The position numbers and the translations under genes were made by a program. Source: Bacillota bacterium (GTDB taxonomy: Bacteria > Bacillota > Clostridia > Christensenellales > SZUA-584). Taken from it: 64,000 nucleotides of DNA. Location: NCBI GenBank assembly GCA_023461435.1, contig JAEYLC010000033.1:62001-126000 (forward strand), written 5' to 3'. Positions within the stretch are counted from its first letter, which is position 1, and the number at the start of each line of letters is the position of its first letter. Below the pieces are notes generated by a model. The model searched no databases. It worked only from the letters and a program-made list of their open reading frames with translations, and was not told the origin of the DNA. Positions 52,883 to 61,687 of the stretch are shown here, one piece after another.

Positions 52883-53512
52883 ATGAAAGCTGATGATTTT
52901 AAGGCGCTGCTCTCAGGCTGGGCCGATGTGATGAAACAAAACCGTGACTATCTGATTGACCTTGACAGCGTGATGGGCGATGGAGATTTGGGTCTCACGA
53001 TGAGCGACGGTTTTTTGGCTGCGAGCGAAGCCGTGAAGGACAACGATGAAACGGATATCGGCAGGCTCGCTTATCTGGCGGGCAAAGCGATGTCCACGGC
53101 GGTCCCGTCCACGATGGGCACGCTGATGGCGTCCGGCTTTATGTCCGCGGGCAAAGCGCTTAAAGGTTATGACGAGTTGGACCTTGGCGGCGTGGCGGCA
53201 TTTTTCAAGGCCTACCTTGAAGGCGTGCAAAGCCGGGGCAAGGCGCAAATTGGGGACAAGACTTTTTTAGACGGATTGCATCCTGCCGTGGAGCTGCTTA
53301 TGACCAGCGCGGCAGCGAATATTAGTTTATATGAGGCCGCTGCAAAAGCGGCGGATGCCGCCCATGAAGCGTTCCTTTCGACGAAGGGAATGCTCGCAAA
53401 GCATGGGCGCGCAGCGGCCCGCGGAGAAAAATCGCGCGAATTGCTGGATCCGGGCGCGGCGGTGGCTGATCTTATGATGAAAGGATATGCCGATTTCGTC
53501 ACGAAACGGTAA
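52883..53512 (+). CDS. dhaL: Dihydroxyacetone kinase subunit DhaL-like
   Basis: Nucleotide-binding half of the kinase, 209 residues, all-helical. The metal/ADP motif is LDSVMGDGDLG, where most DhaL proteins have GDGDHG; the aspartates are kept but the following His is Leu. PSTMGTLMASGFMSAGKAL forms the nucleotide loop. Without DhaM it may use ATP directly. The altered motif leaves room for a changed substrate. Confidence 0.88.
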   Translation: MKADDFKALLSGWADVMKQNRDYLIDLDSVMGDGDLGLTMSDGFLAASEAVKDNDETDIGRLAYLAGKAMSTAVPSTMGTLMASGFMSAGKALKGYDELDLGGVAAFFKAYLEGVQSRGKAQIGDKTFLDGLHPAVELLMTSAAANISLYEAAAKAADAAHEAFLSTKGMLAKHGRAAARGEKSRELLDPGAAVADLMMKGYADFVTKR

Positions 53513-53521
53513 CATGGGGGC

Positions 53522-54526
53522 ATGACTATTAGAGAGATTGCGGCGATTGCAGGCGTATCGCCGGCGGCAGTATCATTGGTTTTGAATGAAAAAAAAGGCG
53601 TGAGCGAGCAGACGCGCGAGCATGTGAAAAAGGTGCTCAGTGAGCACAATTATTCGCCGGCGCCGCAGGTTAAAAAAGCGCCGCGCTGCCGGATTCGTCT
53701 GATCAAATATTCCACGCACGGCATGGCCGTGGAGGAGAATCAGGGCTTTGTCGCATCCATCATCGATCACATAGAGAGCGAATGCCGCCGCTATTCATAC
53801 GATCTTATCATGTGCGGCTGCAACAATAAAACCGCGGAAGAAACGTTCAAGATGATCGCGCAGGACCCGATGGACGGCGTGATACTGTTAGGGTCCGAGT
53901 TTGAGGCGTCTCAGTTTGACATGATGAAGGACATCAAAGCGCCGATCATCGTGGTGGACAACAGCATGCAGCATCAGAATGTTGACAGCATCGTGATGGC
54001 CAACGCGAGCATTTCATACTCTGCCGTCAACTATCTATATGGTATGGGTCACAGAAAGATCGGCTATTTTTTGACCAATGTGAAGATATCCAACTTCACA
54101 GAGCGGTATAACGGCTATCTCGAAGCGTTGACGGAGCTTGGCCTCACGCCGCCGGAGCCGGTCTTGCTGACGCCCACGCTGAACGGCGCTTATTCGGATA
54201 TGAAAAATCTGCTCGAAAGCGGAGCCTTTGTTCCCGAAGGCGCCGTGCTCGCCGGCAACGACAGTATCGCGATCGGCGCGATACGCGCCATACAGGAGGC
54301 GGGCTACCGGGTGCCCGACGATATCTCGATAATCGGTGTGGATGATATCCCGTTCAGCTCCATGATGATGCCGCCGCTGACCACGATGCGCATTTCGCGC
54401 ACCGTGATGGGGAATCTCACCGTGAGCCTGCTTCGGGAACGCATGAAGCATCCCGACAGCCCGTTTATGCACATGACCATTTCCGCGCAGCTTGTGGAGC
54501 GAGGCAGCACGGCTCCCGCGAAGTGA
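53522..54526 (+). CDS. LacI-family transcription regulator of the BMC locus
   Basis: Likely repressor of the locus it ends, 334 residues. The N-terminal HTH (about 1-50) reads TIREIAAIAGVSPAAVSLVL; the periplasmic-binding-like effector domain follows (VILLGSEFEASQFDMM, GHRKIGYFLTNV, LAGNDSIAIGAIRAIQEAGY, DISIIGVDDIPFSS). Its effector is probably the imported sugar or a phosphorylated intermediate. Candidate sites are the CTAAAC elements at 35312-35328 and 35502-35533. A terminator follows. Confidence 0.92.
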   Translation: MTIREIAAIAGVSPAAVSLVLNEKKGVSEQTREHVKKVLSEHNYSPAPQVKKAPRCRIRLIKYSTHGMAVEENQGFVASIIDHIESECRRYSYDLIMCGCNNKTAEETFKMIAQDPMDGVILLGSEFEASQFDMMKDIKAPIIVVDNSMQHQNVDSIVMANASISYSAVNYLYGMGHRKIGYFLTNVKISNFTERYNGYLEALTELGLTPPEPVLLTPTLNGAYSDMKNLLESGAFVPEGAVLAGNDSIAIGAIRAIQEAGYRVPDDISIIGVDDIPFSSMMMPPLTTMRISRTVMGNLTVSLLRERMKHPDSPFMHMTISAQLVERGSTAPAK

Positions 54527-54590
54527 TGGTTCGCCAAAAAACATTTGAATGGACTTGAATAGCCCTGCTAATAAAATGAATTGATCCATA

Positions 54591-54631
54591 ATCCCAAGCT
54601 GTCTGCGGACACCTTGGGATGTTTATTTTTT
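54591..54631 (+). terminator. Rho-independent terminator ending the BMC locus
   Basis: Stem ATCCCAAG/CTTGGGAT (54591-54598, 54613-54620) with an inner GTC/GAC pairing, followed by GTTTATTTTTT. Confidence 0.85.
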
Positions 54632-54712
54632 GCGGTTTGTTTTCGGAATTGCCGCTGATATCTTCGGAATTTTAAAGGGACTTTATCCCAGCGGTATCCG
54701 CGATTTCGGAAT

Positions 54713-54850
54713 ATGCAGGCGGTCAGCGTGATCAAAGCGTTCAAGAAAAAAGGCATCCGTGTGCCCGAGGATATTTGGGTGAAAAAAGATGAAATGAAAC
54801 AGCGCCGGTATCGCAAAGAGCTTTGGGGATATTGGCGTTTTTTGCGCTGA
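54713..54850 (+). pseudogene. Remnant of a LacI-type regulator gene
   Basis: A 45-codon frame whose first half, MQAVSVIKAFKKKGIRVPED, reads like the late effector domain of LacI regulators (compare IAIGAIRAIQEAGYRVPDD in the intact gene upstream). The following residues are unrelated and run to a stop. No HTH or first part of the gene is present and there is no ribosome site. It looks like a decayed fragment within the 633-base gap 54527-55159. Confidence 0.5.
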
Positions 54851-55003
54851 CGGATGCAGGCGGAGATGCCTCCTCATCAAAACCGTCGAGCATGATAAGG
54901 AAGCCATAGAATAAAAAGGAAAAATACGGATGACGGCGAATGCTTAAATCATTCTTTGTGCCACGATAATACATTAATAGTACGAATAGTACACATTATG
55001 TCA

Positions 55004-55031
55004 TTGACTTTAAAGATTGGTATTCTATTAT
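55004..55031 (+). promoter_or_regulatory. Promoter candidate for the acyl-ligase operon
   Basis: TTGACT (55004-55009), 16 bp, TATTAT (55026-55031), in an A+T-rich region. Just upstream, AATAGTAC occurs twice in a row (about 54975-54992), a possible regulator site. Confidence 0.5.
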
Positions 55032-55159
55032 GGAAGAGGGTAATGATTGTAGAAAAACAGAAATAATAACAGATATAAAAATTGACTCATATTGGATTTT
55101 GTTTGATCAAAAGGGGAACATGGCGGATATTCATCTTTGATGTTGGGAGAACAAAATCC

Positions 55160-56881
55160 ATGAGATACAAAACGCTGCATCCTCATCGGCTAAGCGACAT
55201 CCGTGAGCTCGCGGTGCGCGCCTCCAGGCTGTTTGCCGACAAAACGGCATTTAGAGAAATCGATTCGAATCATCACATTGTCGATTACACTTATTCGCAG
55301 CTCGAACAAGACCGGCTTGCGCTCGGAACAAAGCTTTTGGATCTGGGCATGGACGGGTATCATATCGCTATTTTATCCGAAAATTCGTACGCCTGGGTTT
55401 TGAGCTATTTGGCGGTGATTTGCGGCGTGGGTGTTGTGGTGCCGCTGGATAAAGAGCTGCTTAAAGATGACATCGCGATGCTGCTTAACAAAAGCGACGC
55501 GGACGCAATCATCTGTTCGGAAACATATCTGCATCTGGTCAACGATATATTGAGCAGGTGCCCCAATATCAAATCCGTGATCGTCATGAATCCTTCCGGG
55601 CCGTATCACGCGTCATACGATTTACACACATTGATCGAGAAAGGCCGCAAGCTGCTGCATCTCGGCAACAGCGCCTATCCTGATAAAGCCATTGATCCCG
55701 AAGCGATGTGCGAAATACTGTTCACATCCGGAACCACGGGGCCTAACAAGGGCGTGATGCTGTCTCATAAGAATTTCATTGCCGATCTATATGGCTTTAT
55801 GCATTACATCAAGGTCACAACGGTGAGCTTTTCAGTGCTGCCCATGCACCATTCTTTTGAAAGCACCTGCCACATACTCGGCATACTCTATACGGGCAAT
55901 ATGCTGTGCTTTAACGACAGCCTCAAGCATCTGATGAAAAATATCGCGGTATTCAAGCCGGGCATGAGCCTCATGGTGCCGCTTTTTCTTGAGGTGATGC
56001 ACAAACAGATCTGGCAGGAAGCAAAGAAGGGCAACCTCGAAAAGCAGCTGATCTACGGCATCAAATTCAGCAATCTTTTAAGAAAATTCGGCATCGATAA
56101 AAGACAGCTGTTTTTCAAGCCCATACTCGAAAAATTCGGGGGCAACCTGCAGCAGATCGTATGCGGCGGAGCACCCTTAAGGAACGAACTGATCAAGAAA
56201 TTCGATGAGATCGGCATCAACATCATCAACGGATACGGCATCACCGAATGCGCGCCCGTGATATCGACAAACGCCTCGGCGTGGAAGAAGAAAGGGACGG
56301 TGGGCCGCATACTCCCGGGATGCGAGGTCAGAATTGCGGAGCCTGACAGGAGCGGAAACGGGGAAATACAGATTGCAGGCGATATCGTGATGCTGGGCTA
56401 TTACAAGGATGAGGAAAATACCAAAGAGGTGTTTACGCAGGACGGCTACTTTAAAACGGGAGACCTTGGGCATCTGGACAGAGCCAGTTTTCTGTATATC
56501 ACGGGGCGCAAGAAAAACCTCATCATACTCCCGAACGGCAAAAATGTGAGCCCGGAGGAGATTGAAGCCGCCGTGAGTGCGATTCCGTATATCAAAGAAG
56601 TGATGGTTTACGCGAAAAAGAGTGAAAGCAGCGAGATCATTGCGGCGGACGTGTTCCTCGATTCGCAGTATCTGTCGGTGAACCCGATTGAAAACATTGA
56701 GCTAAAGCTCGATCAGGATATACGCAGGCTCAATAACTCGCTGCCGGTGCACAAACGCATCAGCGATGTGACCATTATGGAACGCGAGTTTGAAAAAACG
56801 ACCACAAAAAAGATTAAACGTCAGGTTGAAATAAAAAGGAGAATGTACAATGACGAGCTATGTGTGCAAAAAAATTCTTGA
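55160..56881 (+). CDS. AMP-forming acyl-CoA/acyl-ACP ligase (long-chain type)
   Basis: Activates a fatty or other carboxylic acid with ATP, 573 residues. The ATG at 55160 follows GGGAG; the frame continues upstream but without family similarity. ANL-family motifs are present: LFTSGTTGPNKGVMLSH (P-loop), NGYGITECAPV, DGYFKTGDLG, ITGRKKNLII and a C-terminal KTTTKKIKRQ with the catalytic Lys. It overlaps the carrier-protein gene by 32 bp, so it probably loads that carrier rather than free CoA. It is first gene of the operon. Confidence 0.92.
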   Translation: MRYKTLHPHRLSDIRELAVRASRLFADKTAFREIDSNHHIVDYTYSQLEQDRLALGTKLLDLGMDGYHIAILSENSYAWVLSYLAVICGVGVVVPLDKELLKDDIAMLLNKSDADAIICSETYLHLVNDILSRCPNIKSVIVMNPSGPYHASYDLHTLIEKGRKLLHLGNSAYPDKAIDPEAMCEILFTSGTTGPNKGVMLSHKNFIADLYGFMHYIKVTTVSFSVLPMHHSFESTCHILGILYTGNMLCFNDSLKHLMKNIAVFKPGMSLMVPLFLEVMHKQIWQEAKKGNLEKQLIYGIKFSNLLRKFGIDKRQLFFKPILEKFGGNLQQIVCGGAPLRNELIKKFDEIGINIINGYGITECAPVISTNASAWKKKGTVGRILPGCEVRIAEPDRSGNGEIQIAGDIVMLGYYKDEENTKEVFTQDGYFKTGDLGHLDRASFLYITGRKKNLIILPNGKNVSPEEIEAAVSAIPYIKEVMVYAKKSESSEIIAADVFLDSQYLSVNPIENIELKLDQDIRRLNNSLPVHKRISDVTIMEREFEKTTTKKIKRQVEIKRRMYNDELCVQKNS

Positions 56882-57077
56882 GTATGTGGATGTGGACGCG
56901 AATGATCTAAGCGACAACACGCATTTGATCCTTGATCTGCATATGAACTCGTATGACTGTGTCAATATCGTCGGCAACATTGAGGACGAGCTCGGCATCG
57001 AGATCCCGGATATTGAAATCAGGAATCTGCAAACGGTGGGAGAACTGTCCGATTATCTGAAGCTGAAAATGCAATGA
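56850..57077 (+). CDS. Acyl carrier protein
   Basis: Small acidic carrier of 75 residues. The phosphopantetheine attachment Ser lies in HMNSYDCVNIV, a variant of the usual DSL motif (here NSY), within the four-helix ACP pattern ending ELGIEIPDIEIRNLQTVGELSDYL. It overlaps the ligase before it and the phosphopantetheinyl transferase after it, so the three are tightly coupled. AAAGGAG precedes the ATG. It is probably dedicated to this pathway rather than fatty-acid synthesis. Confidence 0.92.
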   Translation: MTSYVCKKILEYVDVDANDLSDNTHLILDLHMNSYDCVNIVGNIEDELGIEIPDIEIRNLQTVGELSDYLKLKMQ

Positions 57078-57634
57078 TCTACCGCTATTATTACGATGGA
57101 GACGCCGGTGGCGGCTTCTGGGATGAGCACCGGTATGGACAATGGCTTTTGGCTTATGCGCTGTTTCACGAAAAGAAGCTCAAAATATCGGAACGGGCTG
57201 TGACCCGGAACAGGTGGGGCAAGCCCTGTCTGCGTGATTACCCCGATATTGAGTTCAACATCAGCCACTGCAAAGGGCTGGTGGGCTGCGTTGTCAGTGA
57301 CGTCCCTGTCGGCATCGATGTGGAAAGAGTCCGTCCGTTTTCGCGGCACGCTGCCCGGCATACATGCAGCCGGGCCGAGCTTGATGACATCGATCACTCG
57401 GACGATCCCGACAGGCGGTTTTTCATCTACTGGACGCTCAAGGAGAGCTGCGCGAAAGCGATGGGAACAGGGCTTTCTTACCCGCTCAAAGACATCATTT
57501 TTCAAATTACGGATCAGCGAATTGTCTGCAGGACACAACCCGGTTATCAATTTTTGCTCATAGAACATCATCAACAGTTCGTCACATCAGTCTGTTACCG
57601 CCGCAGCGGCCAGTCTGTAAGAATCTGTGAATAA
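57074..57634 (+). CDS. 4'-phosphopantetheinyl transferase, Sfp type
   Basis: Converts apo- to holo-carrier using CoA, 186 residues. Sfp motifs: ISHCKGLVGCVVSD, VGIDVERVRPF (Mg-binding) and WTLKESCAKAMGTGL. It overlaps the carrier gene by 4 bp (ATGA), implying that it serves that carrier. Confidence 0.93.
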   Translation: MIYRYYYDGDAGGGFWDEHRYGQWLLAYALFHEKKLKISERAVTRNRWGKPCLRDYPDIEFNISHCKGLVGCVVSDVPVGIDVERVRPFSRHAARHTCSRAELDDIDHSDDPDRRFFIYWTLKESCAKAMGTGLSYPLKDIIFQITDQRIVCRTQPGYQFLLIEHHQQFVTSVCYRRSGQSVRICE

Positions 57635-57652
57635 TTTCTGGAGGTCAAATCC

Positions 57653-58414
57653 ATGACAAATCTCAATTCGTCCGCGGCGGAGGTTCAGGAGATCAACGAA
57701 ACCGAAGAATCGGCGGGGTTTATCGAGTTCAAAAATGTGCGCAAAATCTATCAGATGGGAGAGGTTGAGATCGAAGCGCTCGCCGGTGTGGATTTTGTAA
57801 TCAACAAGGGGGAGTTCGTCGTCATCACGGGCGCGAGCGGCGCGGGCAAAAGCACGATACTCAACATACTCGGCGGCATGGACAGCCAGACGTCGGGGAC
57901 CATTATTGTGGACAATGAAAATATCAGCCGGTACAGCCGCAACCAGCTCATCACATACCGTCGTTATGATGTGGGGTTTGTGTTCCAGTTTTACAATCTT
58001 GTGCAGAATCTGACGGCGCTCGAAAATGTGGAGTTGGCCGCGCAGGTAAGCCGCAAGCCGCTCGACATCCACCAGGTGATCGCGGATGTGGGTCTCGAGA
58101 ACAGAAAGAGCAATTTCCCGTCCCAGCTGTCCGGCGGCGAGCAGCAGCGCGTCGCGATCGCGAGAGCGCTCGCCAAGAACCCCAAGCTGCTGTTGTGTGA
58201 CGAACCGACAGGCGCGCTTGACTATGTGACAAGCAAATCCATATTGAAGCTCCTGCAGGAAACGTGCAAGAGAACCGGAACGACCGTGATCGTGATCAGC
58301 CATAATCTCGCGCTGACGGCCATGGGAGACCGCGTGATCAAGGTGAAAAGCGGCAAGGTGGACGCGATGACCGTCAATGATGATCCGGCCGACGTGGAGA
58401 GGATTGAGTGGTAG
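57653..58414 (+). CDS. ABC transporter ATPase, MacB/LolD type
   Basis: ATPase of 253 residues for a FtsX-type exporter: GASGAGKSTILNILGG, LSGGEQQRVAIARAL, LLCDEPTGALD and VVISHN. About 25 N-terminal residues precede the ABC fold. Its stop is 1 bp before the permease start. With the carrier genes around it, it probably exports the product or a lipid-linked form. Confidence 0.93.
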   Translation: MTNLNSSAAEVQEINETEESAGFIEFKNVRKIYQMGEVEIEALAGVDFVINKGEFVVITGASGAGKSTILNILGGMDSQTSGTIIVDNENISRYSRNQLITYRRYDVGFVFQFYNLVQNLTALENVELAAQVSRKPLDIHQVIADVGLENRKSNFPSQLSGGEQQRVAIARALAKNPKLLLCDEPTGALDYVTSKSILKLLQETCKRTGTTVIVISHNLALTAMGDRVIKVKSGKVDAMTVNDDPADVERIEW

Positions 58415-58415
58415 T

Positions 58416-61400
58416 ATGAGTGGTGTTGTCTTCAAAGATTTGTTGCGGGAAATTCGCACGTCGTGGACGCGTTTTGTCTCGATATTTGCGATCGTTCTTG
58501 TGAGCGTGGCTTTTTTTGCGGGCATCCGGGCCACCGCCCCCGATATGCGCCATACAGCCGACCGGTATTTTGACAAATACAACCTCATGGACGTGCGCAT
58601 CATGTCGACTTTGGGGCTCACTCAGGACGACATTGATGCCATCACGAACACATCGGGCGTGCAGAAAGTGCAGGCGGGTTACTTTGCCGACGTGGTGAGC
58701 ACGCAGAATTCGATGGAAACGGTGTTCCGGCTGCACAGCCTGCCGAAAAGCAGGGATGAAAACACGTTGAATCAGGTGCAGCTGACTCAGGGGCGTTATC
58801 CCGAAAAGTCCGGTGAATGTCTGCTCGAAGATTCGACGTATCTGCAGCTGGGGCTCGATATCGGCGATACGATACTGGTGAACTCCGGTAAAGAAAAGCC
58901 GGTCACTGAGGATACGCTCAAAACCGACGAATTCACGGTCGTGGGCAAGGTGATCACTCCCTATTATCTCACATACGACAAAGGAACCACGGAGATCGGC
59001 AACGGCAAGATCACGACCTTTCTGATGATCCCCGAGGAAGATTTTATTTATCCATGCTACACGGAAGCCCTGGTTACGGTCACCGGTGCGAAGCCGCTCA
59101 ATACCTATTCGGCGGAGTATGACAAAACGGTGGAGAACGTGACGATCGCGCTTGAAAATCTCGGTGTGGACAGGAGCGGCATCCGGCTGGCTGAGGTGAA
59201 ATCAGAGGCGACGGAAAAGCTCAATGAATCAAAGGCCGAGTATGAAAAGGGAAAGAAGGAGTTTGAGGAAGAGATCGCCAAAGGCGAGGCGGACCTCAAT
59301 CAGGCTCAGATGGACCTTGTGGAGGGCGAAGCGAATCTGACCAAAGAAAAGGAGAGCTTTGCCGCTCAGACCCGGCTCGCTCAGCAGCAGATCAATGACG
59401 GCAAGAAACAGCTTGCCGACGGTGAAGCCGATTACGCGAACGCCAAAGCCCAGTATGACTCGACGATGGCGGAACACGGCGACGATCTCCAAACGCTCAA
59501 CAATATCACGACCGACTTGAACGGCGTGCGTTCGGACGCGGAGGCGAACAGGGCAGACCTCCTGCAGCAGCTTGACAACCCGGACATTTCGGATCAGGAA
59601 CGGGAGAGCCTCGGGGGATTGGTCGGCGAGTATGATGAACTGCTCGGCATTGCCGACGAGGGTCTCGGTACGATCAACGGCCTCAATGATTTAAGCCAAA
59701 GCTCGGTCACCACCGCGAAGCAGCAGCTTGATGACGCAGCTGCGGACCTTGAGGCGAGCCGCGCGAAGATCCGCAGCGCCGAAAGCAAGCTGGCGTCCGC
59801 GAAAAGAACCGCCAATGTGAAATTCGCGCAGGCTGAGAAGGATCTTGCCGACGGCAAGGTGAAGTATGAGCAGGGCAAGAAGGAGCTCGAAGAGAAGCGC
59901 GCGGAGGGGCAGGCCAAGCTCGATGACGGCATGGATCAAATCGTCCGGGCAGAGAATGAAATTGAGAAGATCAGCAACGCGCAGTGGTACGTGCTCGACC
60001 GCCATTCCCAGGTCAGCTTTGCGGACTTTGAAGCGACGACCAAGTCGGTGGAGTCCATCGCCAACGTGTTTCCGGTGTTCTTTTTCCTCGTGGCGGCGCT
60101 CGTCTGCCTGACCACGATGACGCGCATGATAGCCGAGCAGCGCATCAATATCGGCACATACAAGGCTCTCGGGTATGGCGACCGCGCGGTCGCGACGAAA
60201 TATGTGATTTACGCGGCGCTCGCCAGCGCGCTCGGCGCGGTGGGAGGCTGCGCTGTGGGCATGTATGTATTCCCTCAGGTGGTCTACCAGTCGTGGCTCA
60301 TGAAATACACGATGCCCCCGCTCGAATATATCGAACAGATCCCGCTGATCGTGATCAGCATCGTTATGGGTATCGCCGTTACCACGGTGACCACGCATGT
60401 GGCATGCAGCAAGGAGCTCAAAGAAACGCCGTCACTGCTGATGCGGCCCAAATCCCCCAAGGCGGGTAAAATCATTCTGCTGGAGCGCGTGAAGTTCTTC
60501 TGGAAACGGCTGAGCTTTTCTCAAAAGGTGACGGCCCGCAATATATTCAGATACAAAAAGCGCTTTTTCATGACGATCATCGGCATCGCGGGCTGTACGG
60601 CGCTGCTGCTTGCGGGTTTCGGTCTCAATAACTCGATCAGCCAGGTGGTGAGCAAGCAGTTCAATGAGATATTCAAGTACGACCTCAGTCTGCGCTATGT
60701 CCCGGGAACGGCCGCCGAAGGAAAATCGGAGGTGGAGGACATACTGATAAATGACGCCTCTGTCGATTCTTATATGCCGGATACGGAGCTCAACGCCACG
60801 TGCCGGAATGCCACGCGCGAGCTGACTTCTTCGCTGATCGTCGTCGGCGATACCGAAAAAATGAAAGACTTCATCACGCTGCGCAGCAGGGGCTCTCAGC
60901 AGCCGATTGCGCTGGCAAATGACGGCGTCGTGATTTCTGAAAAGCTTTCCAAACAGCTGGGTGTGGGCGTGGGAGACGCCTTTGAGCTCGATAACAGCGA
61001 CGGGGCGGCCAAAAAGGTAAAGGTATCGGCGATCACAGAGAACTATATATTCCACTATATCTATATGACGGACGCCTATTATAAAGAGGTTTACCGGCTG
61101 AGCCCCAAGGCCAACAGCCTGATGATCCGCTTGTCCGGCGATTCCGCAAAGGCGGAAAACGATGTGGCGTCGGCGCTCATCGGCAACAGCAATGTCGCCT
61201 CCGTGTCGTTCTACTCGACCATCGCCGACAACTTCGCCAATACGGTGAAAAGCCTCAACAGCATCGTCGTGGTGATCATCATCTGCGCGGGGCTGCTCGC
61301 CTTCATCGTGCTCTACAACCTCACAAACATCAATATCGGCGAACGCCTGCGCGAGATCGCGACGATCAAGGTGCTCGGATTTTTCAACCGGGAGGTTTAC

Positions 61401-61655
61401 TCGTATGTGTTCCGGGAGAATCTGCTGCTGACGTTTATCGGGGCGCTGATCGGCCTTGGCCTCGGCATTGTGCTGCACCGTTTCATCATGGTTTCCATCG
61501 AGCAGGACGGCATCATGTTCGGCAACTATATCCGGGAAGTGAGCTTTGGGTATTCACTCGTCATCACCTTGGTTTTCGCCGAACTCGTCAGCCTGTTCAT
61601 GAACAGGCGGCTCAAGAAGATACCCATGGTGGAATCGCTAAAATCCGTGGAATAG
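58416..61655 (+). CDS. FtsX-type ABC permease with long extracellular coiled coil
   Basis: Membrane protein of 1079 residues. The ATG at 58416 directly follows the ATPase stop and gives MSGVVFKDLLREI. It has one membrane segment near 20-40, an extracytoplasmic MacB-like domain, a long Ala/Glu/Lys-rich coiled coil (about 265-540), then a first FtsX block of three membrane segments (about 555-680), a second periplasmic-like domain (about 730-935) and a second FtsX block (about 945-1079). MacB-like pumps of this layout move substrates or transmit force at the outer membrane leaflet or wall. The substrate is unknown. Confidence 0.9.
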   Translation: MSGVVFKDLLREIRTSWTRFVSIFAIVLVSVAFFAGIRATAPDMRHTADRYFDKYNLMDVRIMSTLGLTQDDIDAITNTSGVQKVQAGYFADVVSTQNSMETVFRLHSLPKSRDENTLNQVQLTQGRYPEKSGECLLEDSTYLQLGLDIGDTILVNSGKEKPVTEDTLKTDEFTVVGKVITPYYLTYDKGTTEIGNGKITTFLMIPEEDFIYPCYTEALVTVTGAKPLNTYSAEYDKTVENVTIALENLGVDRSGIRLAEVKSEATEKLNESKAEYEKGKKEFEEEIAKGEADLNQAQMDLVEGEANLTKEKESFAAQTRLAQQQINDGKKQLADGEADYANAKAQYDSTMAEHGDDLQTLNNITTDLNGVRSDAEANRADLLQQLDNPDISDQERESLGGLVGEYDELLGIADEGLGTINGLNDLSQSSVTTAKQQLDDAAADLEASRAKIRSAESKLASAKRTANVKFAQAEKDLADGKVKYEQGKKELEEKRAEGQAKLDDGMDQIVRAENEIEKISNAQWYVLDRHSQVSFADFEATTKSVESIANVFPVFFFLVAALVCLTTMTRMIAEQRINIGTYKALGYGDRAVATKYVIYAALASALGAVGGCAVGMYVFPQVVYQSWLMKYTMPPLEYIEQIPLIVISIVMGIAVTTVTTHVACSKELKETPSLLMRPKSPKAGKIILLERVKFFWKRLSFSQKVTARNIFRYKKRFFMTIIGIAGCTALLLAGFGLNNSISQVVSKQFNEIFKYDLSLRYVPGTAAEGKSEVEDILINDASVDSYMPDTELNATCRNATRELTSSLIVVGDTEKMKDFITLRSRGSQQPIALANDGVVISEKLSKQLGVGVGDAFELDNSDGAAKKVKVSAITENYIFHYIYMTDAYYKEVYRLSPKANSLMIRLSGDSAKAENDVASALIGNSNVASVSFYSTIADNFANTVKSLNSIVVVIIICAGLLAFIVLYNLTNINIGERLREIATIKVLGFFNREVYSYVFRENLLLTFIGALIGLGLGIVLHRFIMVSIEQDGIMFGNYIREVSFGYSLVITLVFAELVSLFMNRRLKKIPMVESLKSVE

Positions 61656-61687
61656 CAATGTTTATCCTTAAAGGAGGAGAATAAATC

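Noticed and set aside
35566..54526. Classic fucose/rhamnose (propanediol-forming) or ethanolamine microcompartment
   Set aside because: No diol dehydratase, glycyl-radical enzyme, ethanolamine ammonia-lyase, fucose/rhamnose isomerase or fuculokinase/rhamnulokinase is present; MtnK- and MtnA-like genes take their place. The FucU-like gene alone is not enough.
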